A stretch of DNA of 64,000 bases from Adiantum capillus-veneris (taxonomy: Eukaryota; Streptophyta; Polypodiopsida; Polypodiales; Pteridaceae), in NCBI GenBank assembly GCA_014529385.2, contig CM043942.1:55180647-55244646 (forward strand), in the 5' to 3' direction. Positions 24,158 to 34,307 of this stretch are shown piece by piece. Both the position numbers and the translations under genes were made by a program. The notes beneath the pieces were generated by a model. It saw nothing but the letters and a program-made list of their open reading frames with translations, made no database searches and had not been told where the DNA came from. Every line of letters begins with the position of its first letter. The stretch's first letter is position 1.

Positions 24158-24390
24158 CACATGCTACTTGACATTTTTCCACATATGGTGTATATCACTT
24201 TTCATCATTTATTGCCACCTTTCATTATAAGGCCACCATGCTTAACTTGTAATTCACTCTCATTTTGATCAATCAAGCAAGTTTATTTCCTTTTACATTT
24301 ATATTTTCTCTAATACTTATTGCTAATTGCTATGATGAATCTTTTCATTATGATGAATGCCTCGTTGGTCTATCCACCGTAAGCATTTTA
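24158..24390 (+). repeat. 3' LTR of element C, right piece
   Basis: Resumes with CACATGCTACTTGAC exactly where the left piece stopped and ends CGTAAGCATTTTA, aligned to CATAGATATTACA of the 5' LTR. The terminal CA is mutated to TA. Confidence 0.85.
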
Positions 24391-25541
24391 ATTACTTCTA
24401 AATTAAACCATATCACATAAGGTGATTTGGAATAATCGATAACATCTCGTAAGTATTTCATTACCCAACATACTCAAATTTGTGTCAAACAAGTGATAAA
24501 TTAGTTTATATCTTATGATTTGCCTTGGTCACAAGTACACAAATTTGCTAATTTAGGCAGTGTACAAGCGTCAACATGGTGTCAATTCACCATTTAAGCA
24601 ACACCAAATTATTTAGTGCAAATCTACTAGTTTAGGTAATGCTAGTGCAGATTGCCAATTAGATAGTACAACCATAAATATAGATCCACCGATTTAGATA
24701 GCATTAGTGTAGATTCATCATTTTACACATACCGCCATAAATGTAGGTTCAATAGTTTAAGTAACGTAAATGTAGATCTATCAGTTTTGGCACCTCAAAA
24801 TAATGGCACCTTCCAGTAGACCATGACATTTACAGCAAGGATTATGGAACCAAGCTAAAATCGATCTTTTACTTAGTCAAATTTTAGCTACAAGATAATT
24901 TTGAAAAATTTTATAGCTTCGTCCTATTCTCCCTCCACGACATTGCAATGATACAAGACCTTCACTCCAAACTGCAATACCACTTGAAGAGTGCGCAATG
25001 TGTGTGGAGTGCAAGGGAGAAGAAGATCAGACATGAGCACAATGTGGTTGGAGCTCTCGGTGAGGATTTGGAATTACTTTATAACTCCTTATTGTTCTAT
25101 ATGATTAAAAGAAATAGATAAGGTTAGTATGGTCAATGTGATGGGTGTCCGGCTAGATGGCCTGAACCTTAACACTTGCAAATGTTAATTAAGTGCTAGA
25201 GGATATGCTAAGAACCTACATTAGCGTGAAACAATTCAATTGGAAGATTACCTCTCTAGTTTGGAGTTTGTTAATATGATGCAAAGCATATTACGATTAA
25301 GTTTAATCCCTTCATGCTTATGAACGATTTTCAACCTCTATCACCAATTATGGTGGGGTTGGTTAATGATGAGGCATTTCAACAAGTCAAGGACTTTGTC
25401 CATAATCATATGGATATATTGAATATTTCTCGTCGATAAATAGATACAAGAACTCTGCTAATGTGACATGTCAACAAGTCACTTTCACAAAAAGTTCAAA
25501 AGAAGTATTCTTGCGTGTTCTAAAAACTTTAGAAAGTCGAA
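24391..25541. other. Intergenic sequence with inverted minisatellite, no gene seen
   Basis: No recognisable gene or retroelement protein. Contains the minisatellite at 24530-24790. It ends at the TGTTGATT edge of the LTR of element E. Confidence 0.5.
24530..24790. repeat. Degenerate minisatellite, inverted relative to 18598-18861
   Basis: Units of the form GTGCAAATCTACTAGTTTAG + GTAATGCTA recur about seven times. Their reverse complement matches the unit at 18598-18861. One array lies inside element D and the other in flanking DNA, so the repeat is not a simple part of D. Confidence 0.65.
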
Positions 25542-26462
25542 TGTTGATTATTTGTTTAGTTACCTCTTGTGGGACGTGCGTCTAACCTCACTCCTATCTT
25601 ATTGCAGATTTAGCGAGAACCACGAATAATTGTCAATCCATGGGATGAAGCTGACTCGACTAGTGCATGGAGGCTACAAGAGGGTGTCAATCTCTTGGAA
25701 AACAACTAACAACTCGCATCTAACTCAAGCTACACTCAAATGACCGAAATCACCAAGAGCCAAACGCTCATCGGCAAACAATTCACATCCATTACAGCAT
25801 CAAATGACATCCAAACGTAATGAAACTTTTAGGACAATTCTATAAGACCTATGCACAAATGCTTATGGTCTCAAATCCCACTTTCGATGAAGTGCAAAAA
25901 ACGCGATTATTAACAATAGTGAGATTTTGACCTAGTTGTTTTCGACCCAGAATGCATCTAAATGCTTAGCAATAATGCCCCAATACCCCGCCTATACTTA
26001 GTTATTTATTTAAGAGTGTAAATTCCTAGTTATGATGAAATTAGCCGCGGTCAGCGACGCCAAAAGCTACGAAATACCGTGAAATGCTTACGCCAATGCG
26101 TAGAGCTCTCACCTACGGTTGCAACGCAACAGACGCGACTGCAATGTGACAACCGGGGAGGGAGTAGGAAGTGGGAGAGTGCAAGAAGTGAGCACCGTTA
26201 GCTCACGATGTGTATTTCTTATCCAAAATCTTATAAAAATATTACAAAAGTTGGCTTTTATACCTTAGCCAAGGTTTTTGGTGGTCAAAACTAATAATCT
26301 AGGAAGCTTGTAGCCCCGGCTCATCAATTACAAAGTTATCTGTGAAGTAGGAGTTACAATATTCTCGATTTATCAAAATAATAAATGTTTTTACAATGAT
26401 GAGAGCTCCAAAAAATGTTGTTCGAGCTAGCTTTTAATGTCCGAGTTATCTTGTTGCTAACA
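25542..26462 (-). repeat. 3' LTR of element E
   Basis: 921 bp. On the minus strand it starts TGTTAGCAAC right after the polypurine tract and ends ATAATCAACA. The length and layout match the LTRs of B (924/945) and H (916). On the minus strand TATAAAAG (about 26262-26255) is framed by arms TTGGCT and AGCCAA (26251-26256 and 26267-26272 on the plus strand). At the LTR position where B and H have their palindrome half-sites, E reads TTAATAATCGCG then TTTTTTGCAC (plus strand about 25891-25913). Confidence 0.85.
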
Positions 26463-26479
26463 TTCCCCCCCCTCCTCGC
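26463..26479 (-). promoter_or_regulatory. 3' polypurine tract (element E)
   Basis: The minus strand reads GGCGAGGAGGGGGGGGA and directly precedes the LTR start TGTTAGC. It has the same form as the tracts of B and H. Confidence 0.88.
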
Positions 26480-27458
26480 CTGTGTTGTCCCTTGACACAA
26501 CTTTATGGGCTGAGGTAGTCTTCAGGCTTACGATACTGGCAAGGCGGTCTTTGAGTTCTTGTAAAGCTTTCTCGTATCTGAGGCATCACTCTTTTTCTAG
26601 GACTTGCAAAAACTGCATGGTGATCTTATTTTTTAGTTCTATGGCAAAGTAGCCGACGAACCTGGATGTCAAGTTATTGATTACTGGTCCAAAAATTTTA
26701 GTCCGCCATGTAAAAAATCATGTATAGAAGGATTCTTCAAAGGCGAGTATATTTCTTGACGGCAGGAACATACACCTTGCGTAGAAGCCGTAGAGAACCT
26801 CCTCTGAAGGTTGTCCGCTCAAATCATAGCAATGACATCCATGGTGCTCCTGCCTGCTCCGGCTTATGAAATGCTTGAATACATGTGTGCAGCATTTTGC
26901 AAATTTTATAGAGCATGGCACAGGAGAGGTCCGGTACACTCTTGAAAAATTTTATGACGCCCGTGAGGATTTTCACCATGTACTCCTCTGTGCTGACTTC
27001 ACCCTACTCTGGAGCTGGCAGTTTGGGGTAGTTTAGCTAGGTTGGTCTTTTATTTGTTAGTGCTTCATGTGCTTGCCAAGTCCTTACTCTTGGTACAGGA
27101 CAAAAGTAGGGTCTTTTTGAAGGTTTGCAGGTGCTCTTGTGAGCAGAATCAGATACCTCGGATTCTTGTTCAACCAGCTCTTCCGCCACTTTGGGTGGTC
27201 ATTTTCTGCACCTTCTTGCTGCATCTCTTTAAACAGTCTCTCTTTCACCTGTAGCAGATCTACTTTGATCAAAGGGTATGGCAGTACTTGTTGATGCCAT
27301 TGTGCATTTATTTGGTTGGGAGTGAGTTGAGTGACATTGATAGAATGAAGAACTCTCAACTCCCAATCCATAGCTACTTTCCACTCTACATCTACCTCGT
27401 TGATCATCTATTATTTTAATGCCTCCTCTTCAACTTTACATAGATTTACTATTGGCGT
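26480..27458 (-). pseudogene. Coiled-coil protein of element E, C-terminal part
   Basis: From 27407 the minus strand reads a frame whose segment HPKWRKSWLNKNPRYLILL matches QPKWRRQWLLDHPNNLIHL of the H protein. The preceding NAQWHQQVLPYPLIK matches REEWNAPMLPYALLK. Further left, SEEVLYGFYARCMFLPSRN and AFEESFY, then TKIFGP after a stop, match the last conserved domain of H (PVLYAYFKRLMFLPGYH, TFEEAFY, SKIFGP). Several stops and frame changes break it. Two unrelated copies sharing these blocks show that the protein was under selection in the past. Function unknown. Confidence 0.8.
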
Positions 27459-28615
27459 TGTCGTGCAACTCCACTCACATGCAAAGAAAGATGCCAGAAA
27501 AATGGACATTAAGTTTGTTTGAAGCTTATATGCTTAATGAACAGTGATTAAGGGCTGGTTGCAAGTCGAGTTCAAATGCGGCTGAAAGGACCAAAACATG
27601 CCTTAATGATGCTAAAAAGTGTTATTCTTGAAGTGAACACGGATGGGGTATTGTGCTCTTAAAATGCAGTGCTCGATGTGCTCTACCCGCCTATCTTTAC
27701 GGCTCGTCGATTGGAGCTACGATGAAGAAGTTATGGCAGTTTAAAGTTCAAGTCGATTGCAGATCCGTGCCAGATTGGGCAACAGCAGCAGCTGGCAGAA
27801 TAAAAATGAAATGAATGCATCGGGCTGAGGTGCTCACTTTGTGGAGGACCCATTAGCGACGTCGCTAATGGGTGCCTAGCTAAATTTAGCAAGAGGGGAC
27901 ATGCATCCATAAAAAGAACAAACCTGTGGTTTGTTGGGATTTTTTCACCTCATCATCGGAAGGGCTCCTCCTAAGCTCCATACCCTTAAGCTCTTGATAA
28001 TTCTGAAGCACCTAATCTCCTCCTCATACGCGGGGATATTCTTAAGCTTCTCCTCCGAATCTTCCAGCTTGCTTAATCCTCGTAATCTTAAACCCCTTCA
28101 TAAGCCATAATCCAAAGCTCTTAAGCTATCAAGAGCGGAGTTAACCCTCAAGCTTAGTTTTTTTTTAACCTCTCTTCATCTAATCTATCACCATAAGCTA
28201 AGCCTAACCGATTTTCTATCTCCTAAACCGAGCCTAATCTTCTAAGCTTTCATTACCCGAGTCATAAGCTCTCTTAAGCCGTCTTAAACCTTTCCTAAGC
28301 CTCATTAGCCATTCGAAATCTGCTCGAAGCTTATTAACCATTCGAATTGAGGAGCATAAGGCAAAGTAAGCAGAATTTCATCAATTTCTTGTTTAAGCAC
28401 CTGATTTAAGCCAGATTTTTCCTTGTAAGAGCATTTAATCTTCCATTAGGGATTGATTAATCATCGATTTTGTCGATTAATTGGAAATTAGACGAACTGC
28501 TTGTTTTGAATACTATTCTCAGTAATTGCATATGCTACACCTTGTTTCGCGCACCTCTCACAGCCAAGGGCCCGGTGCCTTCCCCGCTCACCTTTTGCAC
28601 ATTTATCCCCCGACA
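27459..28615 (+). repeat. 5' LTR of element F
   Basis: 1157 bp with TGTCG..CGACA ends. It is closely matched by 44065-45234. It contains a perfect 26-bp palindrome (27848-27873) and an unusual density of TTAAGC/TAAGC motifs from about 27960 to 28330. Target duplication: at most a decayed 4-bp match (GCGT/GCAC). Confidence 0.92.
27848..27873. repeat. 26-bp perfect palindrome in the LTR of element F
   Basis: Left half ACCCATTAGCGAC followed by its exact reverse complement, with the centre GACGTC holding an ACGT core. The 3' LTR copy (44468-44493) has one C-to-T change at the central CpG, as cytosine methylation decay would give. Palindromes with an ACGT core are typical bZIP factor sites, so a promoter role is possible. 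Confidence 0.85.
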
Positions 28616-28619
28616 TTCT

Positions 28620-28633
28620 TGGTGAACCCGATG
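28620..28633 (+). promoter_or_regulatory. Probable primer binding site (element F)
   Basis: TGGTGAACCCGATG starts 4 bases after the LTR end and begins with the TGG expected opposite the tRNA CCA tail. I could not assign the tRNA. Confidence 0.5.
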
Positions 28634-28669
28634 CGAAACGAGCCGGGGTGAGCAATGTGGTGAAGAAGG

Positions 28670-30178
28670 ATGTCGACACCGCAAGAGGCTGCCATGCAGC
28701 AAATGATGCAGCAGTTTGTGCTTACATGCAACAACAGCAGGCTGCCCAACAGCAGTACAATTTGCAAGAGAGGATCCGTAAAGCTCGGCACACAGTTACC
28801 GAGAAATTGCATCGATTTGAAGGTCGGGATATTAGCAAATTTTGCAATATCTATGAACAGGCAATGGAAGAGAATGGAATTGATGATTGGAACGCAGTAG
28901 AAGGGTTCCATTTGATTGCTCAGCCAGAACTTAGGAGTCAAATTAAAGAAATTCAGGTGCTTCAAGGCCCGAATTGGCAGGATTTCAAGAAGGCGCTTCA
29001 GGAGGAATACTTCCTGGAGGATTCTCAAAGAGTAACCAGGCAAAGGTTCATGAAGTGGGTGCAGAAGAAGAACAAAAATCTGTCTGCACGAGAGTTATTA
29101 TGGGAATTTGAGAAGAAATTCGAGCAATTGTCCTTGACAGAGCAACGTTCAATGAGGGATCAGAAGGTTGAGCTGTTCATCCAGGCCTTGACTTCAGAAG
29201 AGTTTAGTGCAATTGCTAGAGGATCCAAGTGGAGAATTGGGCTTAACATCCGACTAGAAGGTAGTCACCGAAGCAGTCAACATGATCATGAAACGACAAA
29301 CAAGAGTCGACAAAATGATCGTGGCTGACATCATGGATGTTGCGGAGGAGGAACCTAAAGAGAAAACAACCTCTACAATACCCAGAGTGGAGGAGCCAGT
29401 TCTTGACAAATTGATAAAAGGTATTCAAGAATTGAATTTGAATTTTAAAGCTGTTAAATTTGATGGTGTAGCTGCAAAGGGGTCTACATCAAAGCCTAGG
29501 TAGCAGCCACCATGCAAAGGCTGGGACCAATGCATGTGGTGTGACAGTGAAGACCACAAGTATGTTAAGGAATGTGATGATTTTGATGAAGCATATAAAA
29601 ATAATGTGGTGTTCTGGAAGGACAAGAAGATACACCTTAGGGCAACAGGTGAGATGCTCCACCTAAACTTTGGTAGGGGCGGCATGAAGAAGATAGTTGA
29701 TGAGATTCAGCATAATGTTTCTCTTGTGGAGGAAACTACATATGGGCTGCAAGTCTGCGGGAAGGGTGATGAAGATGGTGCAGGTACCAAGGGTCAACTA
29801 TGGCCTTATTCTTTGAAGACAACAAAAATTGGACAGGTAACTTACGGGAAGTTGCGGCAAGTAGGGAATTCAGTTCGAGAAACCACAGGGTGGACTGATC
29901 CAATGGATTCCCTCTCGGTGTATGCGTTCATTGCGAAGTCTCAAGCTAATGAGGCTATGGTGGAGGAAAAGCGGAAAAGAGATGAAGAAGCTCTTGGGAC
30001 ATCGAAGAGGACAACGAGGTTCAACAGCAAGAAAGAAGAAAGTCATGCTCCAAAGCCCGCTCCTGAAGTGGTGATGGAGGAGGCACCTAAAGACAAAAAG
30101 CAAAGAAAACCCAGGGGGCCCTCTTATAAGTTCAAGTCTGACATTGAATATAGCTACGGATTTAAAGAAAGTCTTTGA
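28670..30178 (+). pseudogene. gag: gag of element F
   Basis: The likely start is ATG 28670 (MSTPQEAAMQQMMQQFV), followed within about 50 bp by a frameshift into the frame that carries EKLHRFEGRDISKFCNIYEQ, WQDFKKALQEEYFLEDSQR and LSARELLWEFEKKFEQL, the capsid-like region. A second shift near 29255 leads to the frame with KLIKGIQELNLNF. After a TAG at 29501 it reads the knuckle CMWCDSEDHKYVKEC (CX2CX4HX5C, one residue longer than usual at the end) and then FWKDKKIHLRATGEMLHLNFG. A basic tail ends at 30178. The gag coats the RNA genome; this copy is broken in at least three places. Confidence 0.85.
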
Positions 30179-30479
30179 AGAGTGAATTCTGAATAGCAAG
30201 GTGGAGCTCACATTGGGGATTTCCAAACGTGAGTTTCATGAGGAGATAATAGATATCATCAAAAGGAAGCAGCAGATACCAAGTGAACAAGAGCCGGAGT
30301 TAGTGAAGAGCTAGGCGGTTTGCCACATTGAAGCAATTCTAGACGACTATGAACAGTATTTGGCGAATCTTGAAGAAGAAGAAGAAGAGTCGAGGTCTGT
30401 GGTGGTGTCAAATCCAACCTTACCTGAGGTAAGGCATTTCATTTCAATGAAGATGACGATAGTGAAAGCATACCAAGGA

Positions 30480-30984
30480 GTCACTTTTCAAGGACTCATT
30501 GGGCAAGAGCAACAACCGAAATTGTTGTAAAGCTAGGCGACATCGAAGAACCGGTCTTAGCACTCATAGATCGTGGATCAGAGATCAATTTGATGGCTAA
30601 AAGCTTGCACAAAAAGGGGAAATGGCCTATTTATGTGGACCATGGTTGGCGAATTCGAGCTGCCAATATGCTTCCAGGCAACCTCTATGGTGCATGTGCA
30701 ATGTTAAGGTAACTGTAGGGGATGTCTGTGATGAGCAAAAATTATTTATACAGGAGCATTCCTCTTATCCTTTAATTTTGGGGCAACCATACATTACGGC
30801 TGTGCGAATGGAAACCAAAGTGCTGGATGATGGCTCGGCCTATGCTAGGGTTCGGAGCCATGATGGTAAGAAAGCAGTGCAATTCTTGACTGTATGTGTT
30901 GACCATGCTAGGAATAAGGACAGTCTATGTGATCATCCAATGCCAAAGATACACAAGGAGTTTAGAGAACACAGGTTTGCATAG
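30480..30984 (+). pseudogene. Retropepsin of element F
   Basis: The frame around 30545-30700 reads EEPVLALIDRGSEINLM, the retropepsin active site in the D-x-G-S form, with R where S or T or H is expected. It continues KGKWPIYVDHGWRIRAANM. After an indel near 30700 another frame reads NVKVTVGDVCDEQKLFIQEHSSYPLILGQPYIT, with ILGQP as the second conserved motif. Upstream sequence (30460-30540) is in yet another register. The protease would cut the gag-pol polyprotein. Confidence 0.8.
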
Positions 30985-31166
30985 GATTTTCTCGGAGTGC
31001 CATTATAAAGCGGGACTATGGTGGTACAAGTGAGGAGAAGTTCTCGCAAAGAGAAGCTTTCTCTTTGGGGTTTTTGGGGTTAACATCTGAAGGTTCATTG
31101 TCTTTCAGAAAATTTAATGATTTGCTGAAGTGAGAAAAACAATATGTTTCAGGTATTCAAAGTGAA

Positions 31167-32234
31167 TTGCAGGGTTGTGATGTGCTTGAATCTGATGATG
31201 TGATTTCAGGAGTCTTTGAAGAGGTATCTTATGAAGATACTATGTCAGTGCTTGAAGAGATGAGGAAAAACAGGTTACAAAGTGGAACTGAAGTAGTCAA
31301 GGTCCATTCAATGGACATGTATGATGAGTTAAGTTTATATAAAGCACTTATGCATATTGAAGATGATTTAGGTGAAACTGTTGAAGCGCAGGTAGAGACC
31401 AAATACAAGACTGTTGCAAACAAAATGAGGCCAGTGGCTACACTGCTGCCAGAAGGAAGTGATGGGATGATCAAAGAGGCTTCTCGACAGCCTATACTCA
31501 GAAATCCGATTAACATAGGGCATAAGTTTACTAAGGAGACACTGCAGCAGCAGCTGAAGGTTGGAGAAGACGGTTTCCTCAATGAAGAGGAGATCCAATG
31601 TTTTCAAGGTATGCTCAAAAAACATGGTAAAGCTTTTGATTTTGAGCCAACTAAGATAGGGTGTGTGGATTCGAGTGTTGTTTCACCAATGGTTATTTTC
31701 ATTGTTCCACACATGCCATGGAGCTTGCGTCCTATTCCAGTTCCTAAAGCTCACTTGCCAAAGCTCATCAATTTGCTTAATGAAAAGATCCAAATGGGAG
31801 TTTTGGAGCCGTCATGTGCTCCGTATTCTAATCGATGGTTTACTGTTCCGAAGAAAAATGGTACATTAAGATTCATTCAGGATATGCAACCGGTTAACAA
31901 AGTAACAATCCGCAATGTGGGTAATGGCCCAATTGTGGATGAATTTGCTGAGGCCTTTGCAGGTAGATCTATTAACTCCATGGGCGATCTTTATTCAGGA
32001 TATGATCAATTCCAATTAGCTTGGGAGAGCAGGGATCTTACTACAATGCGTAATCCTCTTGGTTTGGTAAGGATGTGCTCTCTGCCACAAGGTGCTACTA
32101 ATTTAGTAGCTCATATGATGAACGGCATGAATAAGGTATTAAGGGACTTTATCGCACATGTTACCATGCCTTTGATTGATGATCTACCAATTAAGGGCTG
32201 TGAAGAAGGCTCAAAAGATGAAGCAAAAGACTAG
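31167..32234 (+). pseudogene. Reverse transcriptase of element F
   Basis: A 355-codon open frame. Residues about 165-345 hold the RT domain: VLEPSCAPYSNRWFTVPKK, RFIQDMQPVNKVTIRN, SINSMGDLYSGYDQFQLAW with the first catalytic D, MRNPLGLVRMCSLPQGATN, and MPLIDDLPIKG. The last is the YxDD box, here L-I-D-D; the two metal-binding aspartates are kept. The N-terminal 150 residues are the protease-RT connector. The frame stops at TAG 32232, but RT-thumb and RNase H sequence continues in the same frame after it, so the stop is a lesion. Confidence 0.92.
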
Positions 32235-33086
32235 AGGGGGTGCAAACAGTTTGTTGCTCAACATATTGTTGACTGTGATGCTATATTATTAAGACTTGAA
32301 GAAGTTAACTTAACACTTTTAGGTCAAAAATCGACTTTTGGAGCTAAGGAGGTCTTAATTGTGGGACATATGTGTAGTTCTGAAGGAAGAAGGCCAAGTC
32401 CAACAAAAGTTGAAGCAATCCAAAAGATGAAGGATACATGTTCTTCAGTTACTGAGGTTCGTCGATTCTTAGGCGCATGTGTGTTCTATCGTATTTGGCT
32501 GCCACACTTTGCCCATGTTGCAGAGGTGGTATCAATTGCTACGGAAGGTAAGAGGTTTGTTTTTGAATAAGTTCACACACAAGCTATTAAGAAATTAAAG
32601 AAGATGCTTCTTGAGGCTCCGACCTTGAGGAAAGTTGATTATAAATGTGACAGGCCAGTTATTTTAACAGTTGACACTAGCCCGATAGGTATTGGATGGG
32701 CTATAGGTCAGGATGATGTTGAAGGACACAGGTATGCAGTGAGATTTGGAGCCAAGGTGCTCAATTATTGTCAATGAGGATATCCACAGGTTAAGAGGGC
32801 ACTTTGGGCGTTGCTACTGCTCTAAGGACCGATAAAGAATACTTTACTGGAGCTTCCGTTGTGGTAGAGACAAATTGCTTGCCACTGATAGGGATGATTG
32901 CAAATTGCTCTACTCCGAACATTTCCATGCTACGTTGGATAGCGTATATCAAGTCTCTTAACCCTGAATTTTGTCATATTGTAGGTAGAGATAAGCCTGT
33001 TGTAGATATGTTATCAAGAGCCAGGTTTGAAGATGAAGAAGAGATGCTGACCACGAGTGATGATGTTGACTTGAAGTTCTACACGT
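32235..33086 (+). pseudogene. RT connection and RNase H of element F
   Basis: Same frame as the RT until about 32780: STFGAKEVLIVGHMCSSEGR, SSVTEVRRFLGACVFYRIW, a TAA at 32568, then the RNase H start PVILTVDTSPIGIGWAIGQDD with its first catalytic D, and a TGA at 32776. A shifted frame from 32804 carries SVVVETNCLPLIGMIAN, MLRWIAYIKSLNPEF and GRDKPVVDMLSRAR. It is cut at 33086 by the insertion of element G, and the reading resumes at 42575 as TSSYLHANCG. Confidence 0.88.
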
Positions 33087-34243
33087 TGTTGGGCGCATTT
33101 TTGACACCCCTTTTTTTTGTAAATTTTTCCATATGGACATGACGCCCGATGTCAAAAGGGCGTGTGGACTTTCTTTTTGTGGGTTTTTTAGCTTGCTTTA
33201 GCAAGCACATGTACATGCACTGCAAGTCGCTAGTCTAGTGACAGCTGTTGGGCTACTGTAAGTGCCTGTTAGTGAGTTTTTTGAAGTGAGCCTTGTATAT
33301 AACTAAAACTCATGTACAAACTTTAAAAAAGTTCATCCAAACATCAGAAATTTGCAGGTTTTAGCTCGTTGTGTCTCCTTGGTGCTCTTGGATGCAGTTT
33401 TTTGCCCCGACTAGCCTTCTCTACGTGTAGGGTGAAATCATGTTAACCTGTCATGCTTTTTCATGTCTCGGACAATGCTAACTAGCACAATTTTGACATA
33501 TGCTAACTAGTACAATAACTTGAGCTACATCTCCAAGATCTATGACATATGATATATCAATAGAAAGCACTTGAAACAAGTAATCCAAATGTACAACCTG
33601 GGAAAATTTTGATATTATTTGTAAAAAATTTACCGGACGCCCAATGTTTCGAAGATGTGCTAACTTGAAACTGCTAACTAGCACAAAAAGCGCGACAGGT
33701 TAACATGCTTTCACCCTGTAGTCGTGTTGGGATAGCTTTCTGTTCGCGTCAATTTTCCTCATGGAGGCATATGGAATCAATTTTGGTTATCTTCAGCTTT
33801 CTCTCCAGTCATTTTTCAATATTTTTTTCAAGCTTTAAAGTGCCCCAATTGGAGTTGTTCTCTTCAGGTTACGACTAGTTCTCTGCAGGGTTATGGCTAT
33901 GGCAACCTAGTGGCAAATTGTGTGTAGACAGATTCGGAGGGAATGTATCTACGAATTGTGGAATTGATGTTGAAGTTATGGATTTGTGATGTTTGATTGT
34001 GAAAGGAGAGGCTCTCGTCTTCATCTGCATTGGTCGGCGTGTGCTGTAAATCCGTGCTTTGACAGGGTTTTGCTCCTAAGTGACATTGGGTGGGCGACAG
34101 CTAGTAAATTCCCAAGGGTCTACTCCTATTGGATTGGTGGTGTTTCAAAAATATTTTGCAAAGCTTTTGGTGTCCTGTACTTCTCTTTCAACGCTCTTGG
34201 GTGACATCACTATAGAGGTGTTTCAGTTTGCTTGTTCCCAACA
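33087..34243 (+). repeat. 5' LTR of element G (with a nested insertion)
   Basis: 1157 bp against 873 bp for the 3' LTR. The difference is the 287-bp insertion at 33430-33716 plus its target duplication. Outside that insertion the two LTRs are nearly identical, including the GTGAGCCTTGTATATAACTA region that holds a TATA box near 33294-33302. Confidence 0.93.
33430..33716. mobile_element. Small inverted-repeat transposon (MITE), 287 bp
   Basis: Ends GGGTGAAATCATGTTAACC..TGCTTTCACCC form 23-bp terminal inverted repeats with one mismatch. It is flanked by TGTA on both sides (33426-33429 and 33717-33720). The 3' LTR of G keeps the empty site (ACGTGTAGTCG at about 42035-42046), which proves insertion. 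It has no coding capacity and holds subterminal GCTAACTAGCAC-type repeats near 33477, 33500 and 33675. I cannot assign it to a DNA-transposon superfamily from 4-bp target sites and these ends. Confidence 0.93.
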
Positions 34244-34307
34244 GTGTTTTGGTGCCCGCCACCAAGGAATCGCTTCAAGTTACCTTCAGTTTACAGGTTT
34301 TGAAGAC

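Larger units (their letters stand above)
15504..24390 (+). mobile_element. Element C: short TRIM-like LTR element, 3' LTR split by element D
   Basis: A 5' LTR (15504-15887) is followed by a tRNA-Met primer site. The matching 3' LTR is found in two pieces, 17282-17412 and 24158-24390, separated by element D plus one 5-bp duplication. Removing D leaves an element of about 2.1 kb with a 1.4-kb interior that encodes no retroelement protein. It is therefore non-autonomous, like TRIM elements but somewhat longer. A target duplication for C was not found. Confidence 0.85.
25542..27458 (-). mobile_element. Element E, left part: 3' LTR and 3' end of coiled-coil gene (interrupted by element F)
   Basis: On the minus strand this holds the C-terminal part of the coiled-coil protein, a G-rich polypurine tract and a 921-bp LTR. 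The rest of the gene lies at 45235-47177 on the far side of element F. The two halves fit in frame across the F insertion when a 4-bp candidate duplication (GTGC/ACGC on the minus strand) is removed. E belongs to the same superfamily as B and H. Its 5' LTR, gag and leader are not in the window. Confidence 0.85.

Noticed and set aside
34228-34307. Gag start of element G at the ATG at 34228
   Set aside because: It lies inside the LTR upstream of the primer region. The conserved gag start is at 34308 in another frame, joined by an indel.
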